Assembly (NCBI RefSeq): GCF_037975245.1
Contig: NC_092571.1
Location: 2,830,501-2,894,500, forward strand
Direction: 5' to 3'
Source of the DNA: Apostichopus japonicus
Lineage: Eukaryota > Echinodermata > Holothuroidea > Aspidochirotida > Stichopodidae
DNA: 64,000 nucleotides
The stretch's first letter is position 1, and every line of letters starts with the position of its first letter. Positions 16,414-29,200 of the stretch are shown here, in pieces. The notes below the pieces were generated by a model that worked only from the letters and a program-made list of their open reading frames with translations, was not told where the DNA came from and did not search any database. The position numbers and the translations under genes were made by a program.

Positions 16414-16599
16414 CTACAAAGCAAGCCTGCCGCTATCACACTTCCTATCCTTCCAATTCTGTTTTCTTAAAATTCCAGGTATTACTACTACTACAGACAT
16501 AGCAGCCGCAGCTAACCCATTCACTACTGGCAATTTCCAGCCAATGATCAGTGGCTCCGTATTATGACTAATAAACTTTTTGTCGTTGACCGTAGAGCC
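16414..16599 (-). CDS. Possible terminal exon with membrane anchor
   Basis: A minus-strand open frame of 61 codons ends in tandem TAG TAG. It reads through EPLIIGWKLPVV into a hydrophobic segment of about 22 residues (NGLAAAAMSVVVVIPGIL), followed by a basic stretch RKQNWKDRK. That looks like the C-terminal anchor of a membrane protein. The only acceptors (ataag| or tttattag|) are weak and there is no start ATG, so it may be chance. It could belong to an unseen minus-strand gene. No family recognised. Confidence 0.2.
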   Translation of the reverse strand, partial: GSTVNDKKFISHNTEPLIIGWKLPVVNGLAAAAMSVVVVIPGILRKQNWKDRKCDSGRLAL

Positions 16600-16749
16600 T
16601 TATGAATTTTATCCTGTAGGGAAACTACTACACACAAACAATATCAAGTAGCCCCAGGGAGATTTTTCGTTCTTCCCGATCTTCTTGAATGGAATGAGTA
16701 CAGGCACTTAAAGTGAAGGAAAGTGTTAATGAATAATACCCTAGGCAAT

Positions 16750-16880
16750 GAGGTGCATTATGGATATATCTATATGTGTATGTATGTATATATATATGTA
16801 TATATACTATATAAATCTCTATATAAACATACAAGGAACTCAAAACTCGTACACACACACACCCACACACACTGTAGCTC
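16750..16880. repeat. Mixed TA/TG/CA microsatellite tract
   Basis: (TA)n and (GTAT)n runs followed by a CA run (acacacacacccacacacac). No coding. Confidence 0.7.
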
Positions 16881-17415
16881 GATTGGGACGAGAGAAGGAT
16901 CAAACAATGGAAACACAGTTAAGGGCAAACTCCAAACATTATGATTGGTAAATTACAAAGGTATGAGTAGTAATAAGGTTGCCTCTATTCAGAAAAAAAA
17001 GGGTGGATCAATAAAAAAAGGAAATTCCATACAACTAACTACTTGAGACTGAACTATGATGCACAATAGGAAGTGGTGATTGCCTGCAGGATGTAACTCG
17101 TTCCATTGGGGTAAACTTGAGACTACCTTAAAAGCTGTTTTTGTGTGTTCTTGAATAGAAGACATAAACAATTACTGTTTGGATGAATAATAGGAATACA
17201 AATTTCGGCTCAGGTATTTTTTTTTTCTTTTTCGTTTTCTATCTTGTTTTGTAGGTTTTATATTTCGTTGTCGGTTTTTCTCCTCGTATTTTTCAATTTT
17301 CATCAGTAAAGTGGTGACCACAATCGATTGATGGACAGCTCTGTAACGGTAGTGTTAAGGCTCAGTTCACTGATAAATAGGCTTGTTCTGGTTGCAGACA
17401 GACATCAAATCTATG

Positions 17416-17785
17416 CATAGGCATAGGAGGCAGGGGGCTGGGAGGCTGCAGCCTCCCCCAACCAAAAATTTTTTGTGAAAATTCGGGCAATATGCTGCAA
17501 ATTTTTCGGGCACCTCTGAAAGAAGAATAATTTGCAATGTGTTTTTCAATGTTTAAACTTATATTATTATTATTATTGTAACGACTTCCCCAATAACTGT
17601 AACCAATATGGAAGTGTTATAACATGGAAAATGATTGTATGCTATTGGCATGTGATGTAATAACTGATGAATTGCCTATATGATATGCACATTGACACGT
17701 TGAACGCGAGAAAAATTTTGGTTATATTTTTCGGGCAAGCTGTTACAGCCCCCCCCCCAAATCAAATTAGGCTCCTACGCCTATG
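17416..17785. mobile_element. hAT-type non-autonomous element G (370 bp)
   Basis: Inverted ends CATAGGCATAGGAGGC / CATAGGCGTAGGAGCC with exact 8-bp duplication AATCTATG (17408-17415, 17786-17793). Contains a (TTA)n tract near 17562. Does not carry the core shared by A, B, C, E and F. Confidence 0.8.
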
Positions 17786-17793
17786 AATCTATG

Positions 17794-20614
17794 TCAGGTA
17801 TTTATTTGCCGGGGATGAAAGTTACTTGCATATGTTCAAGGACAGACAGTAAATGATTTGTGTTTACAAAACAGTCAGATAACAAACAAAGTAAATTGGT
17901 CAAATACCAAAGACAACTACGGACAATTTTTCAGTATTCCGGAAGGGCCAAATTTCTGTTTGGACGACCAAAGTCGGCATTGCAGACCATCCCTCTGACC
18001 AAGACCAGTTTGTTTTTTTAAAATCAAAATCAGATTGCCTTGTAACTCAATACACCCCCCCCGCCCACCTCCCCCACCCCGATAGGTAAAATGATAAATT
18101 GGTATCATCCGCCATCACTTTGGAGATATTGAAATGATACAAAAAATAGTGGTAAGACCTATGATAAGAAGAGTTTTCCTGCCCAAAGCTGGTGTTCTAT
18201 TCACCAAACTTACACATCTCTCCTATAGTACACAATATATTGCTTGTTCTTGAGGGGGAGGGGGGTACTTAAAACAAAAGTCTACCCACTGCACACCACT
18301 GCCAAGATGTAAGACCAGGTACAAAAAATTCAATTTGGTGTAGGGGTAGGGGTTTTTGGTGGGTGTCTTTGAACTGCCTAAGGGTGCTACAGTGCCATGG
18401 AAAAAACAATATCTATGATGATAATTGATGTTCATCAGCAATACCTCCAAATTAATTTTAAGGCACGTTTACCAAAATTTGAATCAAACTTTCCCAGAGA
18501 TTCGATTTCAGTTAAAAATTAACCCCGAAATGTTCAGTGCCGAGTCTCACATATAACGTAACACAATTTAAAATGCCTCTGTGCAGTCAGCAAAGCTGTG
18601 CATCCATGTGTTGGGTTTTTAAATATTTGAACTTTCAATTGCGATGGGCAATTCTGCACCCCTCCCCCCCTCCTCCCCATCCACTTTCAGAGGCAGTTTG
18701 TCATACTTTTGATGCACTCCAACTACTCGACTAATGTGAAAATCATTCAAAAAACGAATGTTGGCGATACAACAATTAGGTTTTCTTTGGCATGAATTAA
18801 GACAGAACATTTGCAGTAAAATTATCTAGAGTCTTGGTTTTTTCTAATTTCCCATCCACTCATTCTGTTTTTTATTCCCCTTTTTCTCTCAATTTTGTTT
18901 TACAACTTCTAGACTGGTTCAGAGTTGATTTCTGATCCAATAAAAGGTACAATACATCAGGAAAGAAAACTCCCAGGGAAAAATAGAGGTCTCTAGCGGT
19001 CCCTCCATGAATGGTAAATTCAGGAGGATTAAAGGGGCCGAGTGTTGGGTGCAGGATTGAGGGCGCAGTGCAGAAACATTACCAGAGAGAAGGTTAGGTA
19101 AATGTGGAAAGTGCATAAGTAGACCGGAGACAGGTAAGAGAGGAGTAAAATTGTAACAAGACCACCAACTACTGTATATCATAACTGTACATACAGAATA
19201 ATATCTCACTCAGTACAAGTATGTCAATACAATATAAATTGTTCATCATCTTTTGTTTATAGTAACACTGTTACTGTACATTATATAGACATCAACTGAT
19301 GTCAGCAGTTTTATTCCTTTGTTATTTTATTACAAACATTTGTTAAATACTAAAGATATGGATTACATGGATGACTAAATTGTTTTTTTTGTATCATTTG
19401 ATTTTGTCTTCAATTATGGAAGATAGTTTATAGTATCGCGTGATGCAAGGTAAATCAGTTGGTATTGCACAATAATACCTTGCTTAATGTACAGACTGAT
19501 TCTTTAATTTCATCTGTTACTACTATATTCACTACGTAACATGTTGAAATATTACAGCGGTGTACAGGTGCGGTATACATTATCTTTATATTCATATATG
19601 AATACATATCTGAATATATTTCCAACAAACACTGTTCGGTATAATTTAACCAATTTAAGCCAAAACAAACCATAATTTCTACACTTCATAATCTTCAGTA
19701 ATAATTTAGTGAAGGCACTTAACTTCTAGTTTTTTAAGAGATTTTTGTTGTTGTATTTTTACCATTGGGGGGGGGCCTGAGGGGGAGGGGAAAGCATCGA
19801 GAGGATTGAATGCAAACTTTAGTTAGATGATACTGTTTGTAGCCAATGCCAATTCAATCTGAAAATTCAATATTGCTATAGCCATATCAGTACATCATAC
19901 ACCGCAGAAATTTATAGCAATCAATATCCTAAGTTAGTTTCATGAAATATTAAATCCCCAACACAATACTTGTCTCCTTTACCTATGCACACCTTTACCT
20001 AGCCTAACAACTGGTAACATTCTTCATTGCCCCACCCCCCTATCTGACCCTATGTGACCCTATCTAATGTCACTGACTCCTATTTCCTGATCTACCTATT
20101 CCTCTAGGTGCTAAGCACAATGGATATCATTAATTAAATTGCCAAACATTATCTATATAGACATAATTCACAAAATCTTAAAAGTACCAAACACATTTAA
20201 CAAATCAATTTGCACTGCAGTACTTTGACACTGCAGTACTCTGCATGTTGTGTTAAGTTTCCAAAGTCTGTTGGAAACATACTTGATGACTGTAGGAGAG
20301 ACAGGGTAACTGAAAACTAAGTCAGCTCCTTTTTTTGTCCAATTGCACTAAACATGCACATGAAGATCAGAAATAATGAAAAAAATGGAATCAAACTTAA
20401 AAGTTTTCTAAGTCAAACAACAAAACATTACATGAAACTATTGGGGCACAAACATTTCTGCACTGACAACCATAACCACATCGATCGGTTATATGGAGGG
20501 ATTATCCAGCAGATGCACATCACATGGTTCTCACCAGAATGATCTAAAGTCGAAACCCAAGCGTACACTGCAGCTTAATATCTAAAACTTACTGGGTTTG
20601 GATATTTACAAGTG
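17794..20614. other. No gene seen
   Basis: Non-coding. Poly-C and poly-G patches near 18055, 18660 and 19767. A diverged copy of the TTACCTGTCTCC repeat near 19000-19150 (minus). Confidence 0.5.
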
Positions 20615-20795
20615 ACGAGCTTACCTGTCTCTTCACAACCTCAGCACTGTAGTTCAATCGTGTCTAGAGTGAACTGGTAACATTTTCACACTGCATGCCC
20701 GCCCCTCCATGACTGGACCCCCCCCCCGGCCAATGACCTCCAATCTCATTCTACCACCCAAAGAACCCTGTGAGGAGACAGGTACATGAGGAGCA
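20615..20795. repeat. Inverted-repeat element with TTACCTGTCTC ends
   Basis: Left arm agcttacctgtctcttcacaa and right arm tgtgaggagacaggtacatg are imperfect inverted copies about 130 bp apart. They belong to the same dispersed family as the block at 7925-7960. Probably a small foldback/MITE. Confidence 0.4.
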
Positions 20796-21239
20796 AAGTA
20801 AATATGTCAGACCATCTATAGTGTGTTTGCCTTCTTTCAAATACAGTGTGATCCTTCTTTTTATTAGCATGTCACAACTTTGACTAGCAGTCAGGATTCT
20901 TCCTGGAGACTGGACTTTTTCACATCCAAGACAACGGTCATGCACTCTACTCATGTTTACACACATGTTGACCATTACCACACAATAAAGTATTTAATAC
21001 CTCGCTTATTATTCCGTCACACTGTACAAAGTTGAATACTTACAACAAAGTTCTGTTTACATACAGTATATCACAATGTGTGCATAGCAGAAGACTTATG
21101 CAAAATGGTGGCGCTATACATCAATTACCTCTCTTGTACATTATATTTGTTTTAAGAAGCCTCAGAAGCAGGAAAGGCTCTACATAATGTGACTGTCAGT
21201 AAGATTGGTGGTGGTTTGTTTCGTTTATTTCTTCTATTG

Positions 21240-21345
21240 AATTACACACACACAATATACAATACACATTACACTATATAGAATGCACAATACATCATAC
21301 ACAATACACGATACATCATACACAATATACAATTACAATTGTTAA
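21240..21345. repeat. ACACAATACATCATACACAATAC minisatellite-like tract
   Basis: Short imperfect repeats of caatacacaatacatcatac-type sequence. No coding. Confidence 0.6.
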
Positions 21346-21712
21346 TATATAGTCACATAGCACTGAGGCAGCAGGACCAAAAGTAAGATATCTTTTCGAG
21401 TCTTGCCCCTTACAAAGAAAAACAAGAATAATAACATTTTATATACAGAAAAGAAAACATAAAGATTACACATGGGTTGTTGATGGTTTTGCCAAGCTGC
21501 AGGAGAAGAATGTACCTTATTTTATGAGATAAAGTAACAAATATCGTCCGCCTAGCTTCATTTGTTTCATACTGTACAGTGAACAGACAAACACAAAGCC
21601 AAGAGGAATAATAAACAGAAAGGACAACTCTGTCCAGCATCATTACAGGTACACAAACATTAACAAATTAAGTACACGCACATACCTGTACTATATAGAT
21701 GGGCAATTCCAC

Positions 21713-21727
21713 GGTTACTCACGTTAC
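21713..21727 (+). repeat. 15-mer GGTTACTCACGTTAC, copy 1
   Basis: First of eight identical direct copies in the transposon. It begins 2 bp inside the left inverted end. It is a candidate transposase-binding subterminal repeat. Confidence 0.8.
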
Positions 21728-21890
21728 ATTTTTGAAGACTTTCGCTCACAAATGGTTTGATAGCTTCACCAATCATTAATTTGAATGACTGCTCTCTATG
21801 CATTGATAGGGTAACTAATTTACCTCAACATTGGCGAAAACACAATTTGATTATCTTGTTTCTTGTAGGAGATAGGTACATGAAAGTGTC

Positions 21891-21905
21891 GGTTACTCAC
21901 GTTAC
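21891..21905 (+). repeat. 15-mer GGTTACTCACGTTAC, copy 2
   Basis: Identical to copy 1, in the same orientation, 163 bp further in. Confidence 0.8.
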
Positions 21906-22078
21906 ATTTGAAAATCACCCCGACGCCAAAAATTAACTTCACTCAAAAAGTGTCCTCATACTGGATATATTTAAAGAAAATGGATACATGTTTTTTGGAC
22001 CTTAGGTGATGATAAAAATACTGAACACAATCAAAATCACATCTGGTTTCCTGTCTTGGTGAAAATGAGGCATTCACC

Positions 22079-22108
22079 GGTTACTCACGTTACGGTTACT
22101 CACGTTAC
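22079..22108 (+). repeat. 15-mer GGTTACTCACGTTAC, copies 3 and 4 in tandem
   Basis: Two copies abut exactly (22079-22093 and 22094-22108), preceding the transposase remnant. Confidence 0.8.
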
Positions 22109-22644
22109 AGTTTGTCCACCTTTACAATACATAGGGAATCAGAGTCCGTGAGGAACTTGCTGCTGGATAATGACTAGGAAACACCCATATATCAGTGGAA
22201 TTGACATTTTGAACATCTTCTCCAGTGTAATTCAATAATATCACAATCTAAATGAGATATACCATGTCTTTTTGAGATAATGCATGAATCATATCTTCAC
22301 AAATCGGCAACAAATTCTAAACATTGTAACTAAGTTTTATTTGAGGACTAGCAGTGTGTCAAACTAGAATTTACCCAGAATATAATACTAAGGGAACTAA
22401 ATCTATCTGGGGAAGTAACAGGCCAACTGAACAAAACCCATGAACTAATAGGAAATTGTTAACATATCAATTGAACATTGAGTAATGTTTGGAAGGGGCT
22501 TTGGAAGAGAGCTGATTCGTTCAGTCTTCAAAAGGCGACAGAAAATTTGAAGTGCCCACGGTTATTGGCCAAGGTTGGTGCATCAAGTTTGGTAATGAGT
22601 TTCTCCCTGAGATAGACTATCTTGTGCCTTGGGTTTAGCCATTT

Positions 22645-23564
22645 TTAATTGGGCCCAGCTGCTGCATCACTGACACTTGTACGTCGTTCTGGTCCCCCTT
22701 TGCTTCTATTACAAGGGGGGTAAAATACCGCTTCGTATTCAACGGCATACCAGTCTATACCGAGTTCTATACCAGCATTGCCACTCCCTGAGCAGGTTGC
22801 ATTTTTCTGTGGGGTATTCCTTTCAGCAGAGCTGTTGCCATCATCTGTAATGGTGAAGGTGATGACATCCTTGTTCTGTACCTGCAAGTGATGTTTACTG
22901 GCCATTCCAAGGATTTGCTTGGCATTCTCAAATACAGATTTCAGACCGAGTTGGCTATTTCTCGCCTCAATTTCAGCTTGCGGCATCAGTATGGGTGTCC
23001 ACCTTGGGCAACCCAGTGGTTGCTGCTACGTTGCTTTTTTGCATTGGTAATGCCTTCCGAGATTTGACTTCCGAGATTTGCTCCATGCACAACGCTTCAC
23101 TGCTCCACCAATCCCATCCACAGAATTTTGAGATTGTGCTTTTCTTGAAGGTGGGTAATAGCAGCAGCGAGGAATCTGTTCTTAAATTGTGAAGCCGGAC
23201 CACCCGACCACACAGATACAGACTTCAAAGCTTGGGTTAGGCCATCAAGGACTTTGTCCACATATGCCACAACTGTATCCTTGGAGTGGACCAGGCTGTC
23301 TGATGCAACAACACTGGAATGGAGGGAACCGGAGTGCCACACTGCTACTGTGAACAGGCTCACCTGTCATTGGTTCCAGTGGGCAGTCTGGATTTCATCT
23401 TGAGATACACATGTGTAGTTCTCAGAGAAGTCTATTTGGATCAGGGCCTTGGTAGAATTGAAGGAAGTGGATCCAGCCCTTTGTGCTCCAGGTTGAAATA
23501 TGCAGGAGGAGGCAACTTGTCATCTAGTGGCCACCCTCCGAGCTTCTTGCTGAATCTTCTTCAT
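22645..23564 (-). pseudogene. Degraded transposase-like gene
   Basis: The minus-strand reading starts MKKIQQEARR at 23564. Recognisable blocks: QIDFSENYTC (23450-23415 area), QTAHWNQ, VSLFTVAVWHSG, then KSVSVWSGGPASQFKNRF, and in another frame EIEARNSQLGLKSVFENAK. These belong to a DDE-like family found as repetitive genes in many marine invertebrates, where the second block is normally WSDGPSSQFKN; here the Asp is Gly. In-frame TGA codons occur at 23522-23520 and 23369-23367, with a frame change near 23097. The gene is dead. Confidence 0.65.
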
Positions 23565-23692
23565 GGGTGATGGGAAAGTACTCTCCAGGTGTTGTTCTAA
23601 CCCTAGCCCTAACCCCCACTGCCCTCTCTTATCGAGCAATTATTTACAAGACAATAATAGGCATTTTCTGCATTGTCTCAGTGTGTAAGCTT

Positions 23693-23744
23693 GGTTACTC
23701 ACGTTACACATTGGTTACTCACGTTACACGGTTACTCACGTTAC
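23693..23744 (+). repeat. 15-mer GGTTACTCACGTTAC, copies 5-7
   Basis: Three copies at 23693-23707, 23713-23727 and 23730-23744, separated by 5 and 2 bp. Confidence 0.8.
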
Positions 23745-23894
23745 AGATTTCAGTGATCTATCACTCACACATGATGGGTCTCTCCTCATTAGTGATCTTG
23801 TTTCCACACTTGGGACTATGTGTACTAACGAAATTATGCTTATCAGATGTCCACTTGTTACAGAAATGTCACATAGAGAAAAAGTTGTTTTTTC

Positions 23895-23909
23895 GGTTAC
23901 TCACGTTAC
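23895..23909 (+). repeat. 15-mer GGTTACTCACGTTAC, copy 8
   Basis: Last copy, 350 bp before the right inverted end. Same orientation as all others, so the set is not mirror-symmetric. Confidence 0.8.
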
Positions 23910-25224
23910 ATCAGTGATTGAAGCCTGAAAAATGTCTGTTCTGAAGTTGTCATGAAGAAATTTTGAAATGTTTTTCTGTCATAACACAGTCAACAGGAGT
24001 ATCTATAGTAACACATAATAAAACTACTAAATACTATCTGATGAGTATCATATAGGATGGAATGGAATGTATGATGAATTTTCAGGATTATTTTGAGCTC
24101 TCATCCTTCTTGATTAATTGAGCCATGTATTCAAAATTTGAGTGTTGGAGAAAAATTGCTTACCTATTCCACAAACTTAGATATGTATACTACAACATTA
24201 GACTGATAGCAGGTTGAAAACTGACACTTCTTATTTTTAGGCCATGTCCCCTCCATCATGGAATTGCCCAGATACATATTGATGCTACTGTACAGAAGAA
24301 GTAGCTAGTAGAAGAAATGGGGCAAAATTAGCTTTAAACATCATCATAGAAAGACACCAGAGTGTAAACCATGAAGGGATATTAATGTATGAAAGCAACA
24401 TTTTGTCCTTGAGAAACTTGTAATTCATTTATTAACGAATGATCTGAGAGCAGAATTAAAAGTCTTGAATTAGTCTCAGAGCTGCTTTAATTTTTTTCAG
24501 CTAGATTGTAAGATCAGGAATAATAAAACAGCATTTTAAGGGATCATAGTTCGGTTGACTAGATAGAGCCTCCAGGTAGTACATTTAAGGCCTTGTTTCT
24601 TGACCCAGATTTGCCTTCAGAGTTTTGCTTACAAACCTAGTTCACGTTTGAGAATGCAACGGGCATACAAACCTTGTTCACACGTGAGAATGGAAGGGGG
24701 ATCTAATACCGCAAGGGCGATCAACACTGAAGTGTGAATGTTTGTGTACTGTACTCAGGAGTAGTAGTTTGAAAGTTTTATTATGAAGATACCATCTTGG
24801 GATGATCATGACCCTGCATACTGGTAAGCTCAGAGTTGTACAGTCAATGTGAGTGCTTGGGAGATCACAATATTACCTACTGTAAGATCTCCAGTTACTC
24901 ATCGCTTCAGCAAACTGTTAAGCCCAGAACAGTGTGAAAGTCTAATGGCACACCTCTTACCATCACTGATAAATCAAATTTGTCAAATAAGATTCAACAA
25001 TAGTGACCTTTCCTCTTACTTTCGTGATTACTGATTACATGCTTTTTCTTTCGACATTCATTTTATCTCCAGTTCTCCAAGTCTGTGGATATATGTATCC
25101 AGGGTATGCTCTACTACCTCCGAGAGGATCCTGACACCCCTCCCCCACACGTACCCCCTGCGATTGCAAATGTGAGCAAGGACACACAGATTCTTGTAGT
25201 GCTCAATTGTACTTAAACACAGAG

Positions 25225-25345
25225 TACAGCAGCTACAATATGCCCCCTCCCCTCTCCTCCCATCTCCTCTCCTCTCTTTCCCTCTCTTACCCTCTCCCCC
25301 ATCTCCTACCCTCTGTCCCCTCCCCTTCCCCTTCTATATGTTACT
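25225..25345. repeat. CT-rich tract
   Basis: About 120 bp of C/T-rich sequence (tcccctctcctcccatctcc-like), followed at 25436-25454 by a C homopolymer. Confidence 0.6.
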
Positions 25346-26156
25346 TCCTTATTTCTACCTTGCTACAATGAGGTCAGTTCAGGTACAGAGAAAAAACTTG
25401 ATTCCACCACTGAATTAATCCTAGTCTCTATGTTGCCCCTCCCCCCCCCCCCCCATTGAAAAGAAAAATTTGAAAAAGAAGTCTATATAGCTACATGCCT
25501 ACCATGGATTATATAAATCATATGGGTTTTGTATTATTTTGGTCTTTCCATTTTCACAAATTGGATATGAAACTGACAGTGTACAGTACATGATTGAAGG
25601 TAAGAAATACATCTAGAAAATTGCAGAAACATTACTTCAAAGAACTGTTGGTTTTGTTTTTGGTTTTTGGTTTTATCTCCCAAAATACATCTAGAGGAGA
25701 AGGACCACTGTGTTAAAGTGCACATTTGTCATAAATTGTTATTTAAATTAATTACCTGTTATAGTCCATATTATTATCCACAGATCCCAAATATACAGTA
25801 TCACAATCTTCATTACAGGTTAGGAACTTTTTGGTACACAATACTTGAAACAGACTGAAAAGCAGCTCCTATACATGTACATTCAACTGTATCGATAATA
25901 ATACCTGGAATATTACACCGGCTTTCTACCAATAGCAAGCCGATAATCTATAGTCATACAGTAGGTACTCTTGGCACTGCTCCTGTTAGGAACAAAAGGC
26001 TTTTCAAGTCATACAGAGATCCAGGATTTAAAGTTATAAACAAAAACTAACAAACGAATAACAGCCTGGACAAGTATTGAGAAGTGAACTCAGAAATCAG
26101 GGCTTCTTGGAACTAAAGGATGATCATGCAATATATGAATTGAACAAATTACAAGC

Positions 26157-26232
26157 GCTCAAAGCTGATACAGTTCAAACAGGCAACACACTGTACTCAA
26201 TGCTGATGCAGTTCATACAGGCAACACACTGA
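26157..26232. repeat. 38-bp tandem duplication
   Basis: Two close copies of cagttcaaacaggcaacacactg / cagttcatacaggcaacacactg units, back to back. Confidence 0.6.
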
Positions 26233-29200
26233 CCATAGTTACTGTAAACCATGCTGCCTGTATTTCAATATTTGCGATATAACTGAAAATATCAATTGTT
26301 TCATTCTGATTGGAGAGATTACTATCCATGGATTTTTAGAGCTACTGTACCTGGTACTTTTTTAACTTTTTGTAGAGCCATGGAAATTTAAGAAAAGTGC
26401 CCCCTCCTTCCCTCCCCCCCACCTGTGGGCTTTATCATCTTATCAGTTTTCTCCAAAGATGCACAAGTTACACGTTAAATTTGTAGTATTTTGAGAATGA
26501 AGATAAACAAAGTTATGTGAACACAGTTTTGTCACTGGAAATCAAACTGTTATAATTTCCCAATTTAAAATGTATCTTAAGGCTTTATTTTCCATTATAA
26601 ACAATATACACAAATATGCACACAAACCAATAATTACATGCAGTTATTATTTTCATGCCTTCAATTTGCATAATTGGCTCAGTCTTTGCAAAATGGAAAT
26701 TACTGTATGGGCCAAAAACTACCTACTGTACTGTACAGTACTGTAAGTATGATTGTAATGTAGATCTATCCAATCTGCCCTATCTGTAGTCGTCTGACAA
26801 TTTAGGCCATCAGGAAAAAGGTATCACCTTCATAAATCACCTACATTGCTACATATCTCATTCTTTATAACAATCCAGACCAACAGTATGACCCCTAGTA
26901 CAATATGAGAGAGTTTGGATACATGAGTACAGTAGAAATTCTCCTTGGTATGAGTAAACATCTACAGTACAAGGCTTTAAGCAAGAGTTCAAGTTGGACA
27001 CCTTGTACAGTACAGGCCTAAGTACATAGACTAGTGCCCCCAGGACTATGAGTATTGAGTACAATTCTCAGAGATCAGGTACAATTCCAAGAAACTGAGT
27101 ACAACTACTATACTATAATGGTGTGCAGCATTGTCTGAATGCAGGATTCTGTGTCCGGAATGCGATGTTTTGGCCAGGGACGCAAAATATTCAAATTGCT
27201 TGCATCCGGGAGCGGACGGGAAGTTTGTTTTGAGAAATAAACACACAAAAGAAAACACAACTTGTGAAAAGAACCAAAATTCCTTCCAATCCTATACAGA
27301 TCATTGATTTTGTTTGAAAATCATAACAATCAACTGCAAGGTAACAGGGTTAACAACACTCCATTATAGAGATTTTCATGCTGAAAATAAACAATGCATT
27401 GAGAGTTGCTAATGTAAAATGAGCATTCATACAACAGTAGTTTCTTTGCTGCAAACTATTTCGCTGTCCTTTTGACCTGAAGTTTGATTTTTAATCGACA
27501 TTGTGTAAAAAATTATTTACATAGGCCTACTGCAATTTTCGTGGAGCTGGTCATTTGCAAACACTGCAGAGCCCCCAGGGCCGGGTAAATGTTGGATCAG
27601 GTTTTTATGATTTGCGCATGTGTAGTTGAAACTCTGAAGTTTGGACAGGCCTCTGTAAATACAGTAGTGAACTTTAAAGAGAGATCTGCACACTGTAGGT
27701 ACAGGGATGATTGGTTTGTTGGTGAAATCGCTGCAAGGTCAAAGCACAGAGCTTCGACAGATTTGGCGACCGGGGAAGTACAAGGGATGGGCGGTGAAAA
27801 TTGGTTGAAAGGACGGGACAAGGCGAGCAAAAAGGGGGACTGGCCGCCCCTGTTAAACAACAAAGCTACTTTGCACCATGATTGCCCTATATACTGTATT
27901 GTGTAGAACATTCACAAAGTTTAGACAGTGATATGATCGCATCTTTACAACTACACTAGTAAACAGGTCATATAATAAACGCAATTGGTGTTTGATCGGG
28001 ATTGCAAGCTTTTTTTTACGCGACGCAAACTTTTTTGGGAACTTGCTTCCCTGGGACAAACTTTTTTTCAGATAGTAACATTACTGGGTGTAGGATGCAT
28101 ACATACATTACTGACTGTATATCAGTCTGTGTAAAAATAAGTTGGCCTAACTTTTCCATCCTAGCAGTATGTTCTTCAGAGGCTAAATGACAAGTAACAG
28201 AAACAGAGGGACAAATACACGCACATAACACAGACAGTTTAGTGAGCAGGGTGAACACAAAGAGATGTAAGAGGATTAGTAGACAAGGGATGGAGAGAAG
28301 ATAGAAACCAACAGGGGGAGGAGGAGAGGTAGGAGATAAACTGTAGAGGGGCTGGATAGGTCTGTCACTGACACAAAAGGATGCATACAGTACATTGTAA
28401 ACTATTCTTTCATCTTGCATAATCAGTATTATTGCCTTCAGGAGTCACATTCCCAAAATTCTGAAGTTCCTGGAGGTCAGGAACCTTCCAAGTTACTGAC
28501 AAATGGTGAGGAGTATCAACCCAAGTGACAATGTACCGTAATTAAGAGTCCAAAGTCTAAGGTATAAGCTCGTTAATATTTTGTAGATGCTACTTCACAT
28601 AATTTTGACAATTCTTGAACTGTGCACTGTTGTAAGTTAGGGCAAGTCTAAGTACAGTACCATACAGCCAACGATGCACACATTGATAGACTGTATACAT
28701 AGCTAGAGCTCCTCTAGATCATGTTATTTCATTTATCAGAATGAAAAGTTGCGGTCAGCCCAGAAATCAAAACTGGGAATATTTGGTAACCACAGTATAT
28801 ATCTTAGCACTACTGTACGACCCTGTTGACCAACTGCTTCTCTCATCACATCTATTATTCGTAAGGTCCACATAATTCGCATCTGAAATTGTTTCCAATC
28901 ACAAAGAAATTTAGTCTTCTGTACTGCCTGGATTTCTTACTTGTAACAGTAAAGCTGTCTCAATGCACTCCATTATAATAAAGATGTACAAAGCATCTTG
29001 CCTAGATCATGATGTCCTAAACCCTCTTTTTCAGTTTTGACCATTTCCCTACAATTAACTTATTATGACGTATAAGGTACTTATCTTTTCAACAGAAATT
29101 AGCCCTTTAATTGACCAGTAGAGAATGATTAGCTTGTAATGTTTTGGTTAAATATAGGCAAGTCAACAGAGACAGGCATTCCGTTGTAAAAGTTGACAGT

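Larger units (their letters stand above)
21701..24269 (-). mobile_element. 2.57-kb DNA transposon with 11-bp inverted ends, AGAT duplication and 15-mer repeats
   Basis: Left end GGGCAATTCCA (21701-21711) and right end TGGAATTGCCC (24259-24269) are perfect inverted repeats. They are flanked by AGAT (21697-21700 and 24270-24273), a 4-bp target-site duplication. Inside lies a degraded transposase-like gene on the minus strand. Eight direct copies of GGTTACTCACGTTAC sit outside the gene, four on each side. I cannot assign the superfamily; Sola- and Academ-type elements are among those with 4-bp duplications. Confidence 0.8.

Noticed and set aside
23597-23624. Telomere-like CCCTAGCCCTAACCC
   Set aside because: Too short and imperfect; lies inside the transposon, not at a chromosome end.
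27589-27911. Overlapping ~105-codon frames on both strands
   Set aside because: No domain, no splice-site frame support, and equal openness on both strands. Left as unexplained non-coding sequence.
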